A program made the translations under genes and the position numbers. A stretch of DNA of 64,000 nucleotides from Arthrobacter sp. PvP023. Its GTDB lineage: Bacteria; Actinomycetota; Actinomycetes; Actinomycetales; Micrococcaceae. Every line of letters starts with the position of its first letter. Position 1 is the stretch's first letter. The notes below the pieces were generated by a model, which saw only the letters and a program-made list of their open reading frames with translations, ran no database searches and was not told the DNA's origin. Of this stretch, positions 8,078 through 19,500 are shown one piece after another. The stretch lies in assembly GCF_017832975.1 (NCBI RefSeq), contig NZ_JAFIBI010000001.1, positions 682,001-746,000 of the forward strand. The letters run 5' to 3'.

Positions 8078-8095
8078 TGAGTGTAGATCGCTCAA
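8077..8095. promoter_or_regulatory. HAIR element 2 (HspR-binding inverted repeat)
   Basis: A second TTGAG-N9-CTCAA, with arms and spacing identical to element 1 and centre-to-centre distance 53 bp, about five helical turns. Both sites therefore lie on the same face of the DNA, allowing cooperative HspR binding across the promoter. Confidence 0.88.
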
Positions 8096-8151
8096 TCAGT
8101 GGGCGTGCCTGAATCTCGACCAGCGTTTCCAAGGAAAGAAGGAAGCAACAC

Positions 8152-10032
<1,881 letters not shown>

Positions 10033-10034
10033 TC

Positions 10035-10727
10035 ATGCCGCATCACGGTAACGAGGAAGAGCACAACTCTTCCGCAAGCCAGCAGCACGAGCGCGACAGC
10101 CGGGAAGACGAGCGCCAGGAGAACGAGCCGCAGAAACCGGTGATCCACGACAACCGCAAGGTTGATCCGAAGACCGGCCAGGCCCGCCACCCTGACCAGG
10201 AACACGCACCCGCGGGGAACACCGGTTCCGGGGACGCACTGTCCCAGGCCGAGGACATCCTCAACAGCGTTGAGGTTCCGGCCGAGGAATCGGTGGCCCA
10301 GGGCGTAGGCGCCGAGGAGGCGGAGGAACTCAGGAACGATCTCCGCCGCCTGCAGGCCGAATACGTCAACTACCGCAAGCGCGTGGAACGCGACCGTGCC
10401 GTGGCAGGGGAGATGGCCGTCATCGGCGTCCTGAACTCGCTGCTTCCGGTGCTGGACGACGTCGACGCCGCCCGCCAGCACGGCGACCTGGCCGACGGCC
10501 CGTTCGCCGCGATCGCCGCCAAGCTGGAGAGCGCGCTGAAGACCTACGGCCTGGTGCGCATCGATGAGACCGGCGTGGAGTTCGATCCCACGATCCACGA
10601 GGCCCTCATCCAGCAGCCCGGCCAGGATGTCGAAATCGACACCGTCAGCCAGGTTCTGCGCTCCGGCTACAAGTCCGGCGAGCGGGTCCTCCGCGCGGCA
10701 CAGGTTATCGTCGCAGTTCCGGCGTAG
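10035..10727 (+). CDS. grpE: Nucleotide exchange factor GrpE
   Basis: A 230-residue homodimeric exchange factor that releases ADP from DnaK. The first 90 residues are charged and likely disordered (HGNEEEHNSSASQQHERDS), longer than in E. coli GrpE (197 residues in all) but usual in actinobacteria. The helical dimer region (LRRLQAEYVNYRKRVERDR) and beta-wing with GVEFDPTIHEAL and VLRSGYKSGERVLRAAQVIV are clear. It starts 2 bases after dnaK and is followed by a perfect hairpin (10742-10770) before dnaJ. Confidence 0.98.
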   Translation: MPHHGNEEEHNSSASQQHERDSREDERQENEPQKPVIHDNRKVDPKTGQARHPDQEHAPAGNTGSGDALSQAEDILNSVEVPAEESVAQGVGAEEAEELRNDLRRLQAEYVNYRKRVERDRAVAGEMAVIGVLNSLLPVLDDVDAARQHGDLADGPFAAIAAKLESALKTYGLVRIDETGVEFDPTIHEALIQQPGQDVEIDTVSQVLRSGYKSGERVLRAAQVIVAVPA

Positions 10728-10741
10728 TAACCAACGACAGA

Positions 10742-10770
10742 CGGATGAGGGGGCCCCGCCCCCTCATCCG
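10742..10770 (+). terminator. 13-bp perfect hairpin between grpE and dnaJ
   Basis: The arms at 10742-10754 and 10758-10770 pair perfectly around a CCC loop, GC-rich at the apex. No U-run follows directly (TTCGTCG). It may attenuate read-through or act as an mRNA processing/stability element that sets lower dnaJ-hspR levels relative to dnaK-grpE. TTTTTTG occurs about 35 bases later at 10803-10809. Confidence 0.7.
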
Positions 10771-10830
10771 TTCGTCGCTCAGCGGTAATCTCGCCTTAAC
10801 GCTTTTTTGTACTTTTGAAAGGAAACGCCA

Positions 10831-11817
10831 TTGGCTAGCCAGGACTGGGTCGACAAGGACTTCTACAAGATCCTTGGAGTCGCCAAGGACGCTTCCGACG
10901 CCGATATCAAGAAGGCTTACCGGAAGCTTGCGCGGCAGCACCACCCGGACACCAATGCGGGGAATGTTGCGTCGGAGAAGAAGTTCAAGGACATCTCCGA
11001 GGCGTACTCCGTGCTCTCGGATCCGGATGAGCGCCAGCAGTATGATGCCATCCGCGCCATGGGCGGCGGTGCGCGGTTCGCTCCGGGCGGCGGGGGCGGT
11101 GCAGCTGGCGGTGCGGGCTTCGAGGACCTCTTCGGCGGCCTCTTCACCGGCGGCGGCGGACGCCACTCCGGGGGCTACAGCACCTCCGGCGGCATTCCGC
11201 CAGAGTTCGCCGACCTCTTTGGCGGACAGTTCGGCGGACCCGGTTCCGGTGCCGGGTTCCAGCGCGCCCCGCAGAAGGGCGCCGACCGTACTGCCACCAC
11301 CACCATTTCCTTCGCCGGTTCCATCCGCGGCACCACCATCGGCCTGCGCGAGCCGGACGGCGATGTGATCGACGTCCGAGTCCCGGCCGGGATCAAGGAC
11401 GGGCAGAAGGTCCGCGTGCGCGGCAAAGGACAGTACGGCCCGGCGGGCAACGGCGACCTGATGGTCACCGTCAACGTCAAGGGCCATGACTTCTACACGC
11501 GCGACGGCGACAATCTCCGCATCCATGTTCCGGTCACCTTCCCGGAAGCTGCGCTGGGTGCCGACATTGAAGTACCCACGATCGACGGCGAGAAGGTCAA
11601 GGTCCGTGTCCCGGCAGGGACGCCGTCCGGCCGGACGCTGCGCGTCAAGGGCCGCGGGGTGAAGCACGCGAAGGCCACCGGCGACCTGCTGGTGACTATC
11701 GACGTCGTGGTTCCGCAGAAGCTGACCAAGGAAGCGGAGGAAGCCGTGAAGGCGTTCGCCGCGGCCACCGACGGCCAGGACGTGCGGGCGGGACTGGCAG
11801 CCAAGGCACGCCTCTAG
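10831..11817 (+). CDS. dnaJ: DnaJ/CbpA-type co-chaperone (Hsp40, no zinc finger)
   Basis: A 328-residue Hsp40 that delivers substrates and stimulates DnaK ATPase. The J-domain occupies residues 8-75 with the invariant HPD at 38-40. A Gly/Phe-rich stretch (residues 80-150) follows, then two C-terminal beta domains with RGTTIGLREPDGDVIDVRVP and PSGRTLRVKGRG. The four CxxCxGxG zinc repeats of type I DnaJ are absent, so it is the type II (DnaJ2/CbpA-like) form; a zinc-finger DnaJ is presumably encoded elsewhere. It starts with TTG at 10831, supported by GAAAGGAAA 9-17 bases upstream and by J-domain alignment. hspR follows in the operon. Confidence 0.95.
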   Translation: MASQDWVDKDFYKILGVAKDASDADIKKAYRKLARQHHPDTNAGNVASEKKFKDISEAYSVLSDPDERQQYDAIRAMGGGARFAPGGGGGAAGGAGFEDLFGGLFTGGGGRHSGGYSTSGGIPPEFADLFGGQFGGPGSGAGFQRAPQKGADRTATTTISFAGSIRGTTIGLREPDGDVIDVRVPAGIKDGQKVRVRGKGQYGPAGNGDLMVTVNVKGHDFYTRDGDNLRIHVPVTFPEAALGADIEVPTIDGEKVKVRVPAGTPSGRTLRVKGRGVKHAKATGDLLVTIDVVVPQKLTKEAEEAVKAFAAATDGQDVRAGLAAKARL

Positions 11818-11860
11818 GAAAAGCACGTGCACGGACTGGGACTAGCGGGAGGAGCCGGCC

Positions 11861-12283
11861 ATGGACATTGATTTCGATCAGCCGATCTTCGTGATCTCTG
11901 TGGCTGCGGAGCTGGCGGACATGCACCCGCAGACGTTGCGGCAGTATGACCGCCTGGGCATCGTCTCGCCCAGCCGCGCGCCCGGCAAATCCCGGCGGTA
12001 CTCCCAGCGGGACGTCAATGTGCTTCGCGAGGTGCAGCGGCTCTCCCACGAAGGGGTGTCGCTGGAGGGCATCAAACGCATCCTCCAGCTGGAAAACCAA
12101 GTGGCTGCACTGCAGCGCCGGGTGACCGAACTGACCGAGGAACTCGGCCGCCGCCGCAGCCCGCTGGATTCGCGCATTTTCGCGGCCGGAGCAGCCGGCG
12201 ACGTGGTGAGCCTGGCCCGTGGCCAGCGTCCCCGCGCCCGCTCCCAGGCCGTGGTGGTGTGGCGGCCCCGCCCCACTGAGTGA
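11861..12283 (+). CDS. hspR: Heat-shock repressor HspR (MerR family)
   Basis: A 140-residue MerR-type repressor. The helix-turn-helix is near residues 6-40 with VISVAAELADMHPQTLRQYDRLG and the wing with SRRYSQRDVNVLREVQRLS; a coiled-coil (LENQVAALQRRVTELTEEL) follows. It lacks the C-terminal cysteines of metal sensors. Actinobacterial HspR binds HAIR repeats upstream of dnaK with DnaK as co-repressor, and two such repeats are present at 8024 and 8077, so the operon regulates itself. The GGGAGGAG ribosome site is 9 bases upstream of the ATG. HspR may also control clpB or lon outside this window. Confidence 0.97.
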   Translation: MDIDFDQPIFVISVAAELADMHPQTLRQYDRLGIVSPSRAPGKSRRYSQRDVNVLREVQRLSHEGVSLEGIKRILQLENQVAALQRRVTELTEELGRRRSPLDSRIFAAGAAGDVVSLARGQRPRARSQAVVVWRPRPTE

Positions 12284-12313
12284 CCGCGGGCGGGAGCGCG
12301 CTGTTGTTCTTGA

Positions 12314-13225
<912 letters not shown>

Positions 13226-13247
13226 GAGCCGGGTCCCCTGAAGGATT

Positions 13248-13286
13248 TGTGCCGCCGTCAGTCAACAACAAGATGACGGCGGCACA
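13248..13286. terminator. Terminator after the alpha/beta hydrolase gene
   Basis: 13-bp perfect arms (13248-13260 and 13274-13286) with a 13-base loop, followed by TTTC. The roughly 150 bases beyond it, up to the convergent gene at 13436, hold nothing I recognise. Confidence 0.75.
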
Positions 13287-13435
13287 TTTCGCACATCGGC
13301 TTTGCCTTGAACGCCGCGGACAGCTAGTACGTGCTCGCGGCCGGACGCGTCAGTTCCCGGGGCAGCGGCGGAGCGGAATCCGCCGCGCAAGTGGGTGACG
13401 CGATGCTGATCTGACCGAAACAGGCAGGGGGTGAG

Positions 13436-13702
13436 CTAGCTTGAACTGACGGCGTCGCCCCGGGCGCTGCCCGCGCTCACAGACGGGCCCTGGCGCTCGT
13501 GCGTCTGACCGAAGGGAACGTCCGCGCTGACGGCTACCGTGAACGTGGTGTGGCCCAGCCGTGTCACCAGGATGCCGGATGTGCCCTCTTCCATGGCGTG
13601 CTGCCGTGCCTGCTCCACCGCCGCGTTCAACTCCGCATCAAGGAGGTGCGGGTCAGTTGCTTCGACAAAAAAGGTCCGGCCGGCCTCGATAGTGCTGATC
13701 AT
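13436..13702 (-). CDS. Small conserved-type hypothetical protein
   Basis: An 88-residue cytoplasmic protein with no membrane segment or Cys. The core (EAGRTFFVEATDPHLLDAELNAAVEQAR, then GILVTRLGHTTFTVAVSADVPFG) predicts a mixed alpha/beta fold; the last 20 residues are Ser/Ala-rich. Its ATG overlaps the stop of the preceding gene by 4 bases (13699-13702), so the pair is translationally coupled. I do not recognise a family. The length and coupling resemble small two-gene modules such as toxin-antitoxin pairs, but nothing in the sequences supports that role. Confidence 0.7.
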   Translation of the reverse strand: MISTIEAGRTFFVEATDPHLLDAELNAAVEQARQHAMEEGTSGILVTRLGHTTFTVAVSADVPFGQTHERQGPSVSAGSARGDAVSSS

Positions 13703-14154
13703 CCTGCGGTTCCTGTCTTCGGTTCTTGGTTCGATTCGATGGTGGCGTCCCGGTCAACGTCAGAGATCGCGCGAAATATCCGCTCCTGCGTCGCCAGTTC
13801 GATGCCGAGCGCCGTCGCGGCGATATCCTCGAGGGCCCCGTGCATCCAGTCCGTGGCGGCCCGGTTGTCCGGATGCAACGGGTCCTGGAGGGACGGGTCG
13901 GAACGCAGGAGCGAGTAGCGCGCCACTTTTGCCTTCAGCTGCCCCACGAGGTCCTCGATCTCCGTCAATAGCTCGTCACGCCAGCTTTCGGAATCGTACG
14001 GCATCGTGGTTTGCCTTGCCTCGGAGGAACTTCGGTTCAGGCTCAAATCGGGCCGGCGCCAGTTGCTGGCGGACATGGCAGCCCTCAACAACTCGCCATG
14101 GTCCGGGGATGCCGTATTAGTGAGCGATACTTCTAGGAATTGACGGCCGCGCAT
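13699..14154 (-). CDS. Hypothetical protein, coupled to the downstream small ORF
   Basis: A protein of 151 residues from ATG 14154, chosen because AGGAGG (14165-14170, minus strand) sits 10 bases upstream; an in-frame ATG at 14187 lacks this. The N-terminal 50 residues are polar. The C-terminal part (SWRDELLTEIEDLVGQLKAK and LEDIAATALGIELATQERIF) is helical and could form a coiled-coil dimer. There is no signal peptide. It is divergent from the GAF-ANTAR gene at 14406 across about 250 bp. The family and function are unknown. Confidence 0.65.
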   Translation of the reverse strand: MRGRQFLEVSLTNTASPDHGELLRAAMSASNWRRPDLSLNRSSSEARQTTMPYDSESWRDELLTEIEDLVGQLKAKVARYSLLRSDPSLQDPLHPDNRAATDWMHGALEDIAATALGIELATQERIFRAISDVDRDATIESNQEPKTGTAG

Positions 14155-14405
14155 CGGATGGACTCCTCCTGGGTAGTTCGCCGACAATGGGCGCTACCGG
14201 GGTCCGGGGCAACACTTAAGTATATCCGGCCTGGCAAGGGGTGAACAGGGCCGGGGGCCACCGGACTGGCCAGGGGCAGGCATAAACTGTAGGAACAGCA
14301 GTTAATGCATGGAAGGTGCCGGTCCTATGGTTCAAGCGACGTCCTTCCGTGGCCCGGAAGCGGCTGGCGCGACGTGGTCCAGCCATGGTTGAAGGCTCCT
14401 GCTCG

Positions 14406-15065
14406 ATGACCGAAGGGCTGGACGGGGGCCTCTGCACCGGGTTCCTGGAATCGCTGCCAGTCTCCGGAGCATCGATTTCCGTCTTTTCCTGTCTGGCTCC
14501 GGAAACGATGGTCTGTGCCAGCAACACGGTGTCGGCGAGGATTGACGAGCTCCAGTTCGACCTGGGCGAGGGCCCGCGCTGGGAGGCGCTGGGAACCCGG
14601 ATGCCGGTCCTCCTTCCCTACGTGCGCTCGGGTTCCCACCCGGACTGGCCCGTCTTTGCCGAAGCCCTGCGGGACCTTGATGTTTCAGCGCTCTTTGTGT
14701 TCCCCCTGGTGCTTGGTGCCATAGACATCGGCGTGGTGGAACTGTACAGCTCCGATGCCGGCCCGCTGAGTCCGGCAGACCACTCGACGGCATTGCGGCT
14801 GGCCGATGCCGCGACGTGGCAGCTGCTCCGTCAGCTCCTCACCCTGACCCCGGGAGACGGGACAGACGCGCCGCCTGACGGCTCGCCGCTCTCCCGGCGC
14901 GAAGTGCACCAGGCCACGGGAATGATCCTCGCCCAGACCGGGGCCTCCGCCACAGACGCGCTGGTGATGCTGCGGGCGCACGCGTTCGCGCAGGGCCGCA
15001 CGGTCCGCGACGTGGCCCGCGACGTCGTCGCCAAAACCCTTGACTTCACCCCGAATGACGGGTGA
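14406..15065 (+). CDS. GAF and ANTAR domain protein (putative RNA-binding antiterminator)
   Basis: A protein of about 219 residues. An N-terminal GAF sensor (LESLPVSGASISVFSCLAPETMVCASN to VVELYSSD) is followed by an ANTAR domain near residues 155-205 (LSRREVHQATGMILAQTGASATDALVMLRAHAFAQGRTV), a three-helix RNA-binding module that in other bacteria prevents termination by binding paired hairpins. The A-T-G-M-I and A-L-M-L-R-x-x-A positions fit the family. Start choice is uncertain: in-frame GTG 14316 and ATG 14385 also exist; 14406 has GAAGG 10 bases upstream and leaves a normal GAF N-terminus. A second GAF-ANTAR gene lies 33 bases downstream, so the two likely form an operon. Confidence 0.85.
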   Translation: MTEGLDGGLCTGFLESLPVSGASISVFSCLAPETMVCASNTVSARIDELQFDLGEGPRWEALGTRMPVLLPYVRSGSHPDWPVFAEALRDLDVSALFVFPLVLGAIDIGVVELYSSDAGPLSPADHSTALRLADAATWQLLRQLLTLTPGDGTDAPPDGSPLSRREVHQATGMILAQTGASATDALVMLRAHAFAQGRTVRDVARDVVAKTLDFTPNDG

Positions 15066-15098
15066 ACGGCGAACCTTGACGTGCAGTAGAATCCCTTC

Positions 15099-15812
15099 AT
15101 GGCGATGATGAGCCGCGCCGGGCGCGTGAGTGCCGCGTTCGTCAAAATAGCGGACACCCTGGTGGCGGATTACGACGTTTTCGACCTCCTGCACACCCTG
15201 GTGGAGGAATCCGTGGGAATACTCGACGCCGCCGCTGCCGGGCTGGTGCTGGTGGACCCGGCCGGAGATCTGCAGGTGATGGCTTCCACGAGCGAGGAGA
15301 GCCAGCTGGTGGAGGTGCTCCAGCTGGAGTCCGGCGCGGGTCCGTGCGTGGACTGCTACCGCACCGGCGCTGTTGTGGCCGTTGACGACATTGCGGCGGA
15401 CGGATCCCGCTGGCCGCTGTTCCAGGAGTCCGCCCTGGCCCAGGGCTTCCGGTCCCTGCACGCCGTCCCGATGCGCCTGCGCAGCCGGACCATCGGTGCC
15501 ATGAACCTCTTCGGCCGTGAGACCGGCCCCCTCAGCGCGGACGACGCAGCCATTGCGCAGGCGTTTGCCGACGTCGCCACCATCACCCTCCTGCAGGAAC
15601 GTGCCGCGAGGGAAAGCGCCATCATCAATGAACAGCTGCAGCGCGCGCTGAACAGCCGCATCCAGATTGAACAGGCGAAGGGCGTCATCTCGCACACCGC
15701 CAACGTGGACATGAACCGGGCTTTTTCGATGCTGCGCGATTATGCGCGTGCCCACAACCAGACCATTTACGATACGGCCGCAGAAGTCATAGGCCGCAAG
15801 ATCACGCTCTGA
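15099..15812 (+). CDS. GAF and ANTAR domain protein (second copy)
   Basis: A 237-residue protein with GAF at about residues 15-165 (FVKIADTLVADYDVFDLLHTLVEES, then ESGAGPCVDCYRTGAVVAVDDI) and ANTAR at 170-230 (NSRIQIEQAKGVISHTANVDMNRAFSMLRDYARAHNQTI). This is the commoner actinobacterial GAF-ANTAR type. The GPCVDCYRTG motif puts two cysteines in the GAF ligand region, which could bind a cofactor or sense redox. It is only distantly similar to the upstream GAF-ANTAR protein, so the pair are ancient paralogues rather than a recent duplication. The start cluster is ATGGCGATGATG at 15099, and the first ATG is used. RNA targets are not visible nearby. Confidence 0.9.
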   Translation: MAMMSRAGRVSAAFVKIADTLVADYDVFDLLHTLVEESVGILDAAAAGLVLVDPAGDLQVMASTSEESQLVEVLQLESGAGPCVDCYRTGAVVAVDDIAADGSRWPLFQESALAQGFRSLHAVPMRLRSRTIGAMNLFGRETGPLSADDAAIAQAFADVATITLLQERAARESAIINEQLQRALNSRIQIEQAKGVISHTANVDMNRAFSMLRDYARAHNQTIYDTAAEVIGRKITL

Positions 15813-16080
15813 CGAGGATCACCCCGGCTAACGGCATCCGGCGAGGCCGGACTGAGTACCCGGGTTTGCGGTACTTGGGACGCCTGCGGCGACCCGGGCC
15901 GGCAGAATAGAGTACACACTACTGGTGACGGACCGCCGCCGCAGCGGCTTGAATGGACCACAGCTTGGTCTCACAGCTTGGTCTCTGGTCTCTGGGGGTT
16001 TTTCTCATGTGTGTTTTGTGCGTTCCCATGGTGTTTTGTCCGCGCCTTGCCATGCAGGGCGGCGTCCGGTGAGCGCGGGG
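15813..16080. other. Intergenic region with a short tandem repeat
   Basis: 268 bases between the GAF-ANTAR gene and the membrane-protein start I prefer. It holds two partial GGTACTTGGGACG/GAGTACC-like repeats around 15855-15880, an AT-containing AATAGAGTACACACT segment (15905-15920) that could be a promoter, and the 13-bp tandem repeat at 15959. GTG 15925 opens a frame into the membrane protein, but its product lacks character. Confidence 0.4.
15959..15984 (+). repeat. 13-bp direct tandem repeat
   Basis: CACAGCTTGGTCT occurs twice head to tail, followed by a shortened CTGGTCT copy and a G/T-rich stretch. It lies in the leader of the following membrane-protein gene. Confidence 0.8.
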
Positions 16081-16467
16081 ATGGAATCCGTTGCCATGTT
16101 CGCCGGGTCGATGGCCGGTTTGGTCATCCTGTCCCTGGGGCAGGCAATGGTGGTTGCTTGCCTCTGTTTTGACATGGTCCGTGCTCTATCCGTGCCCAGG
16201 TCCCATCGGCGCTACGTCGCCAGCACCGTCTTCCGGACGCTGGCACTCCCGTCGGTCCTTGTGATGGGCATCAGCGTCCTGGTTGACGCCGTGTTCTGGT
16301 CATGGATGGACGTTGCCATGGGCGTCTTCGTGATGGTGATGATCATCTTCCGCCTGCACCACGACAAGGACGAGGACAACTGGTGGAAGGGCAAGGGCAA
16401 GAAACTCGCCCGCTGGGCCCGGAAGCAGCTGTCCGCGGGAAGGTCCCTGGCCCCGGCCATGGGCTGA
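16081..16467 (+). CDS. Small integral membrane protein of unknown function
   Basis: A 128-residue protein from ATG 16081 with three hydrophobic segments: MFAGSMAGLVILSLGQAMVV, ALPSVLVMGISVLVDAVFW and WMDVAMGVFVMVMIIFRL. A basic, Trp-containing tail follows (WWKGKGKKLARWARKQL) that should sit in the cytoplasm. The frame extends upstream to GTG 15925, but that part is low-quality sequence over a tandem repeat, and membrane topology starts at 16081. The ribosome site is weak (GCGGGG). The tail resembles an amphipathic membrane-binding helix. I know no family. Confidence 0.65.
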   Translation: MESVAMFAGSMAGLVILSLGQAMVVACLCFDMVRALSVPRSHRRYVASTVFRTLALPSVLVMGISVLVDAVFWSWMDVAMGVFVMVMIIFRLHHDKDEDNWWKGKGKKLARWARKQLSAGRSLAPAMG

Positions 16468-16527
16468 GCGACCGCACCGGAAAGGCGGCCCCCGCGACAG
16501 TTCCCGAACCGGGGAGCCGGTCAACCG

Positions 16528-19500
16528 TCAGTCGTTGAACAGGCCGGCCAGGTCTTCGGCCGTCAGGGAACCGCCGGAGAGCGCGTCGCCTTCCATGACG
16601 TCCGCGAACAGCTGCGACTTCTTGGCCTTCAGCGCCATGACCTTTTCCTCGATGGTGTCCTTGGCAACCAGCCGGTAGACCATCACGTTGCGGGCCTGGC
16701 CGATCCGGTGGGTGCGGTCCACGGCCTGCGCCTCGGATGCCGGGTTCCACCAGGGGTCCAGCAGGAAGACGTAGTCCGCCTCGGTCAGGTTCAGGCCGAA
16801 GCCGCCGGCCTTCAGGCTGATCAGGAACACGGGGGCGGAGCCGTTCTTGAACTCGTTCACCACGTCGGAGCGGTTGCGGGTGCCGCCGTCGAGGTAGCAG
16901 AATTCGATCTTCTCCTCGACGAGCCGTTCACGGACCTTGCCCAGGAAGCCGGTGAACTGGCTGAAAATCAGGGCGCGGTGCCCTTCGGCCACCAGGTCCT
17001 CGAGCTGCTCGAAGAGCACGTCCAGCTTGCTGGACCGGACGCCGGACAGGGACGGGTCCACCAGCGATGCGTCCAGGCTGAGCTGACGGAGCAGGGTGAG
17101 CGACTGGAAAATGGTGAAGCGGTTCTTGTTGACGTCCTCAATAAGGCCAAGGATCTTCTGGCGCTCCCGCTGCAGGTGGGTCTGGTACACCTTCTGGTGC
17201 CGCGGGTTCAGCACCACCTCCAGGATCTGCTCCTGCTTGGGCGGCAGGTCGTGGATGACCTGTTCCTTGGTGCGGCGCATCATGAGCGGACGGACACGAC
17301 GGCGGAGCTTGTCCAGCTGCCCCTTGTCGCCGTTCTTTTCCACCGGCTTCTGGTAGTACTCGGCGAACCGGCTGGGGCTCGCGAACAGGCCGGGCGCCAC
17401 GATCGAGGTGAGCGCCCAGAATTCCATCAGGTTGTTTTCCAGCGGGGTGCCGGTGATGGCGAGCTTGAACGCAGCCGGCAGCTTGCGTGCGCACTGGTAG
17501 GCCTTGGACTGGTGGTTCTTCACGAACTGCGCCTCGTCCAGCACCAGGGCGGCCCATTCCCGCGACGCATACGCTTCGTAGTCGATCCGGAACAGGGCGT
17601 AGGACGTAATCACGATGTCTGCACCGGCCATGGCCTCGGCCGGGTCCACGCCGTTCTTCGCGAACGTCTCGCCGATGGCGCGGACGGTAAGCCCGGGAGC
17701 GAACCGTGCGGTTTCGGCCTCCCAGTTGCCCACCACGCTGGTGGGGGCCACGACGAGAAAGGGCGCGGCGCCGTCGGCCGCTTTCCCCTCAGACGCCGCG
17801 CTCTCAGCCGCGGCAGTTTCCTTCGCCGCGCAGACCAGCGCGAGGGCCTGGACGGTCTTGCCCAGGCCCATGTCATCGGCCAGCACCCCGCCCAGCCCGT
17901 GCCGGTAGAGGAAACTCAGCCAGTTGAAACCCTCCAGCTGGTACGGGCGAAGCTCGGCATTCAGGGTTGGCGGCAGGGGAAGCCCCTTGATGCCGCCTTC
18001 CAGCAGTCCGCCTACAGCCTCGCGCCAGGCCGCGGCCTGCTCGTCCACAACGCCAAGGTGTGCGAGTTCGTCCCAGAGCCCGGCCTGGAACCGGCTGATC
18101 TGCAGCGGCGCGTCCTTGTTGTCCTGAAGGGACCGGGCCTCCTCTATCAGGGCCCGCAGTTGGTGGAGTTCCGGAAGGTCCAGCGAGAAGTAGGCGCCGC
18201 TGGGCAGGAGCATCTTCGTCTGGCCGGCGGCGAGGGCGGAGAACACTGCTGCGAAGGAAACGGGCTGGCCTTCGAGGGAGATCTGGATGCCGAGATCGAA
18301 CCAGTCGCGCTGGTCCGTGGCCTTGGTGGAGATGGCCACCACGGGGGCTTCTTCGGCCTCCCGGTAGTCGGCGATCTCACCTGAAGTGTCCACCACTACG
18401 TCCGGGGTGTTGCGGAGCCGGGGTAGCACTTCCTCGGTAAAGGCAAGCGTGTCCAACCCGCTCAGCTCGGCAGAAGCAGCAAGCCGCGGGGTGCCCCAGC
18501 CTCCGGTGGCGGATTCCCCCAGCTTGGGAACAACCTCCCAGGGCTGGCCCACCGCCTCGAGGATGCGGGCCTCAGTGGGGTCGTCACGGTAGCCGTGGTC
18601 GCCCGGATGCCGCCACAGAGGCTGTGCCGTGACCAGGTTCCCTGACGCGTAGTGCCATTCCCAGTGCAGGCGGACTTTGTGGTCGGCGCCGTAGTTGGCC
18701 AGGAGCGACAAGGTGGGAACAGCCAGTGTGGGCAGTTCCACGGACTGGTCCGAGGCTGTCACGCGGGCGGCCTGCTTGAGCTTGGGGTAGAAGCCGGTGA
18801 GGAACCGGGTCTCGTCCCGCGCCGGAATGTGCAGCGTGCTGCCGGCCGTGACGAATGTCAGGAGTTCTTCGCTCAGCCCGCTTTCCAGCGGAGCCAGGGT
18901 GATGATCGATCCGTTGCCCGTGCCGGGAAGGGCGTCAGCTCCGGACGTCAGGAAAATCCCGTGGGCCGGACGGCCGATCGTGCCCACGGACGCCGGATCA
19001 ACCACTTCCCCCTCAACGGTGATGGTGGGCGCCAGTGTCAGCCCGCCGTCGTCGGACGTCTTCCCGTTGACGACGGCGGAAGGCTCGACGGCGGACGGCT
19101 CGGCGGCGGCACCACCGCCGGTTTCCCCGCCGGACGTGTCGAAGCGGGTCAGGTTAAGCCCCACCGCAGCAGGCTCCTCCACGAACCGCACCGGCTCCTG
19201 GCTGCCGGCATGGACCAGCGCGACGCCGATCTTCCGGGCCTGGGCCAGCAGGCTCCACAGGTTCTTCCCGGCATAGGTGTTCAGCCCCAGCCAGGGCGCG
19301 GTGGAGTTGTGCTGCCGGTTGGCAAGGGCGGTGTGGGAGGCAAGGAATTCCTGCATCCACTCCACATGGGCCTCGTTGCATTCACGCCGGTAGTTGAGGT
19401 AGCTCAGGGTGTTCCAGGAGACGTCGCCGCGGATCCACTTGCCCTTGGCCCCCATGATCACCGGGCGCGCTTTCAGCTGGCGCACGCTGCGGAGCGGATC

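Noticed and set aside
13436..14154. A toxin-antitoxin pair
   Set aside because: Size and 4-base coupling fit, but neither protein shows a toxin fold or a DNA-binding motif.
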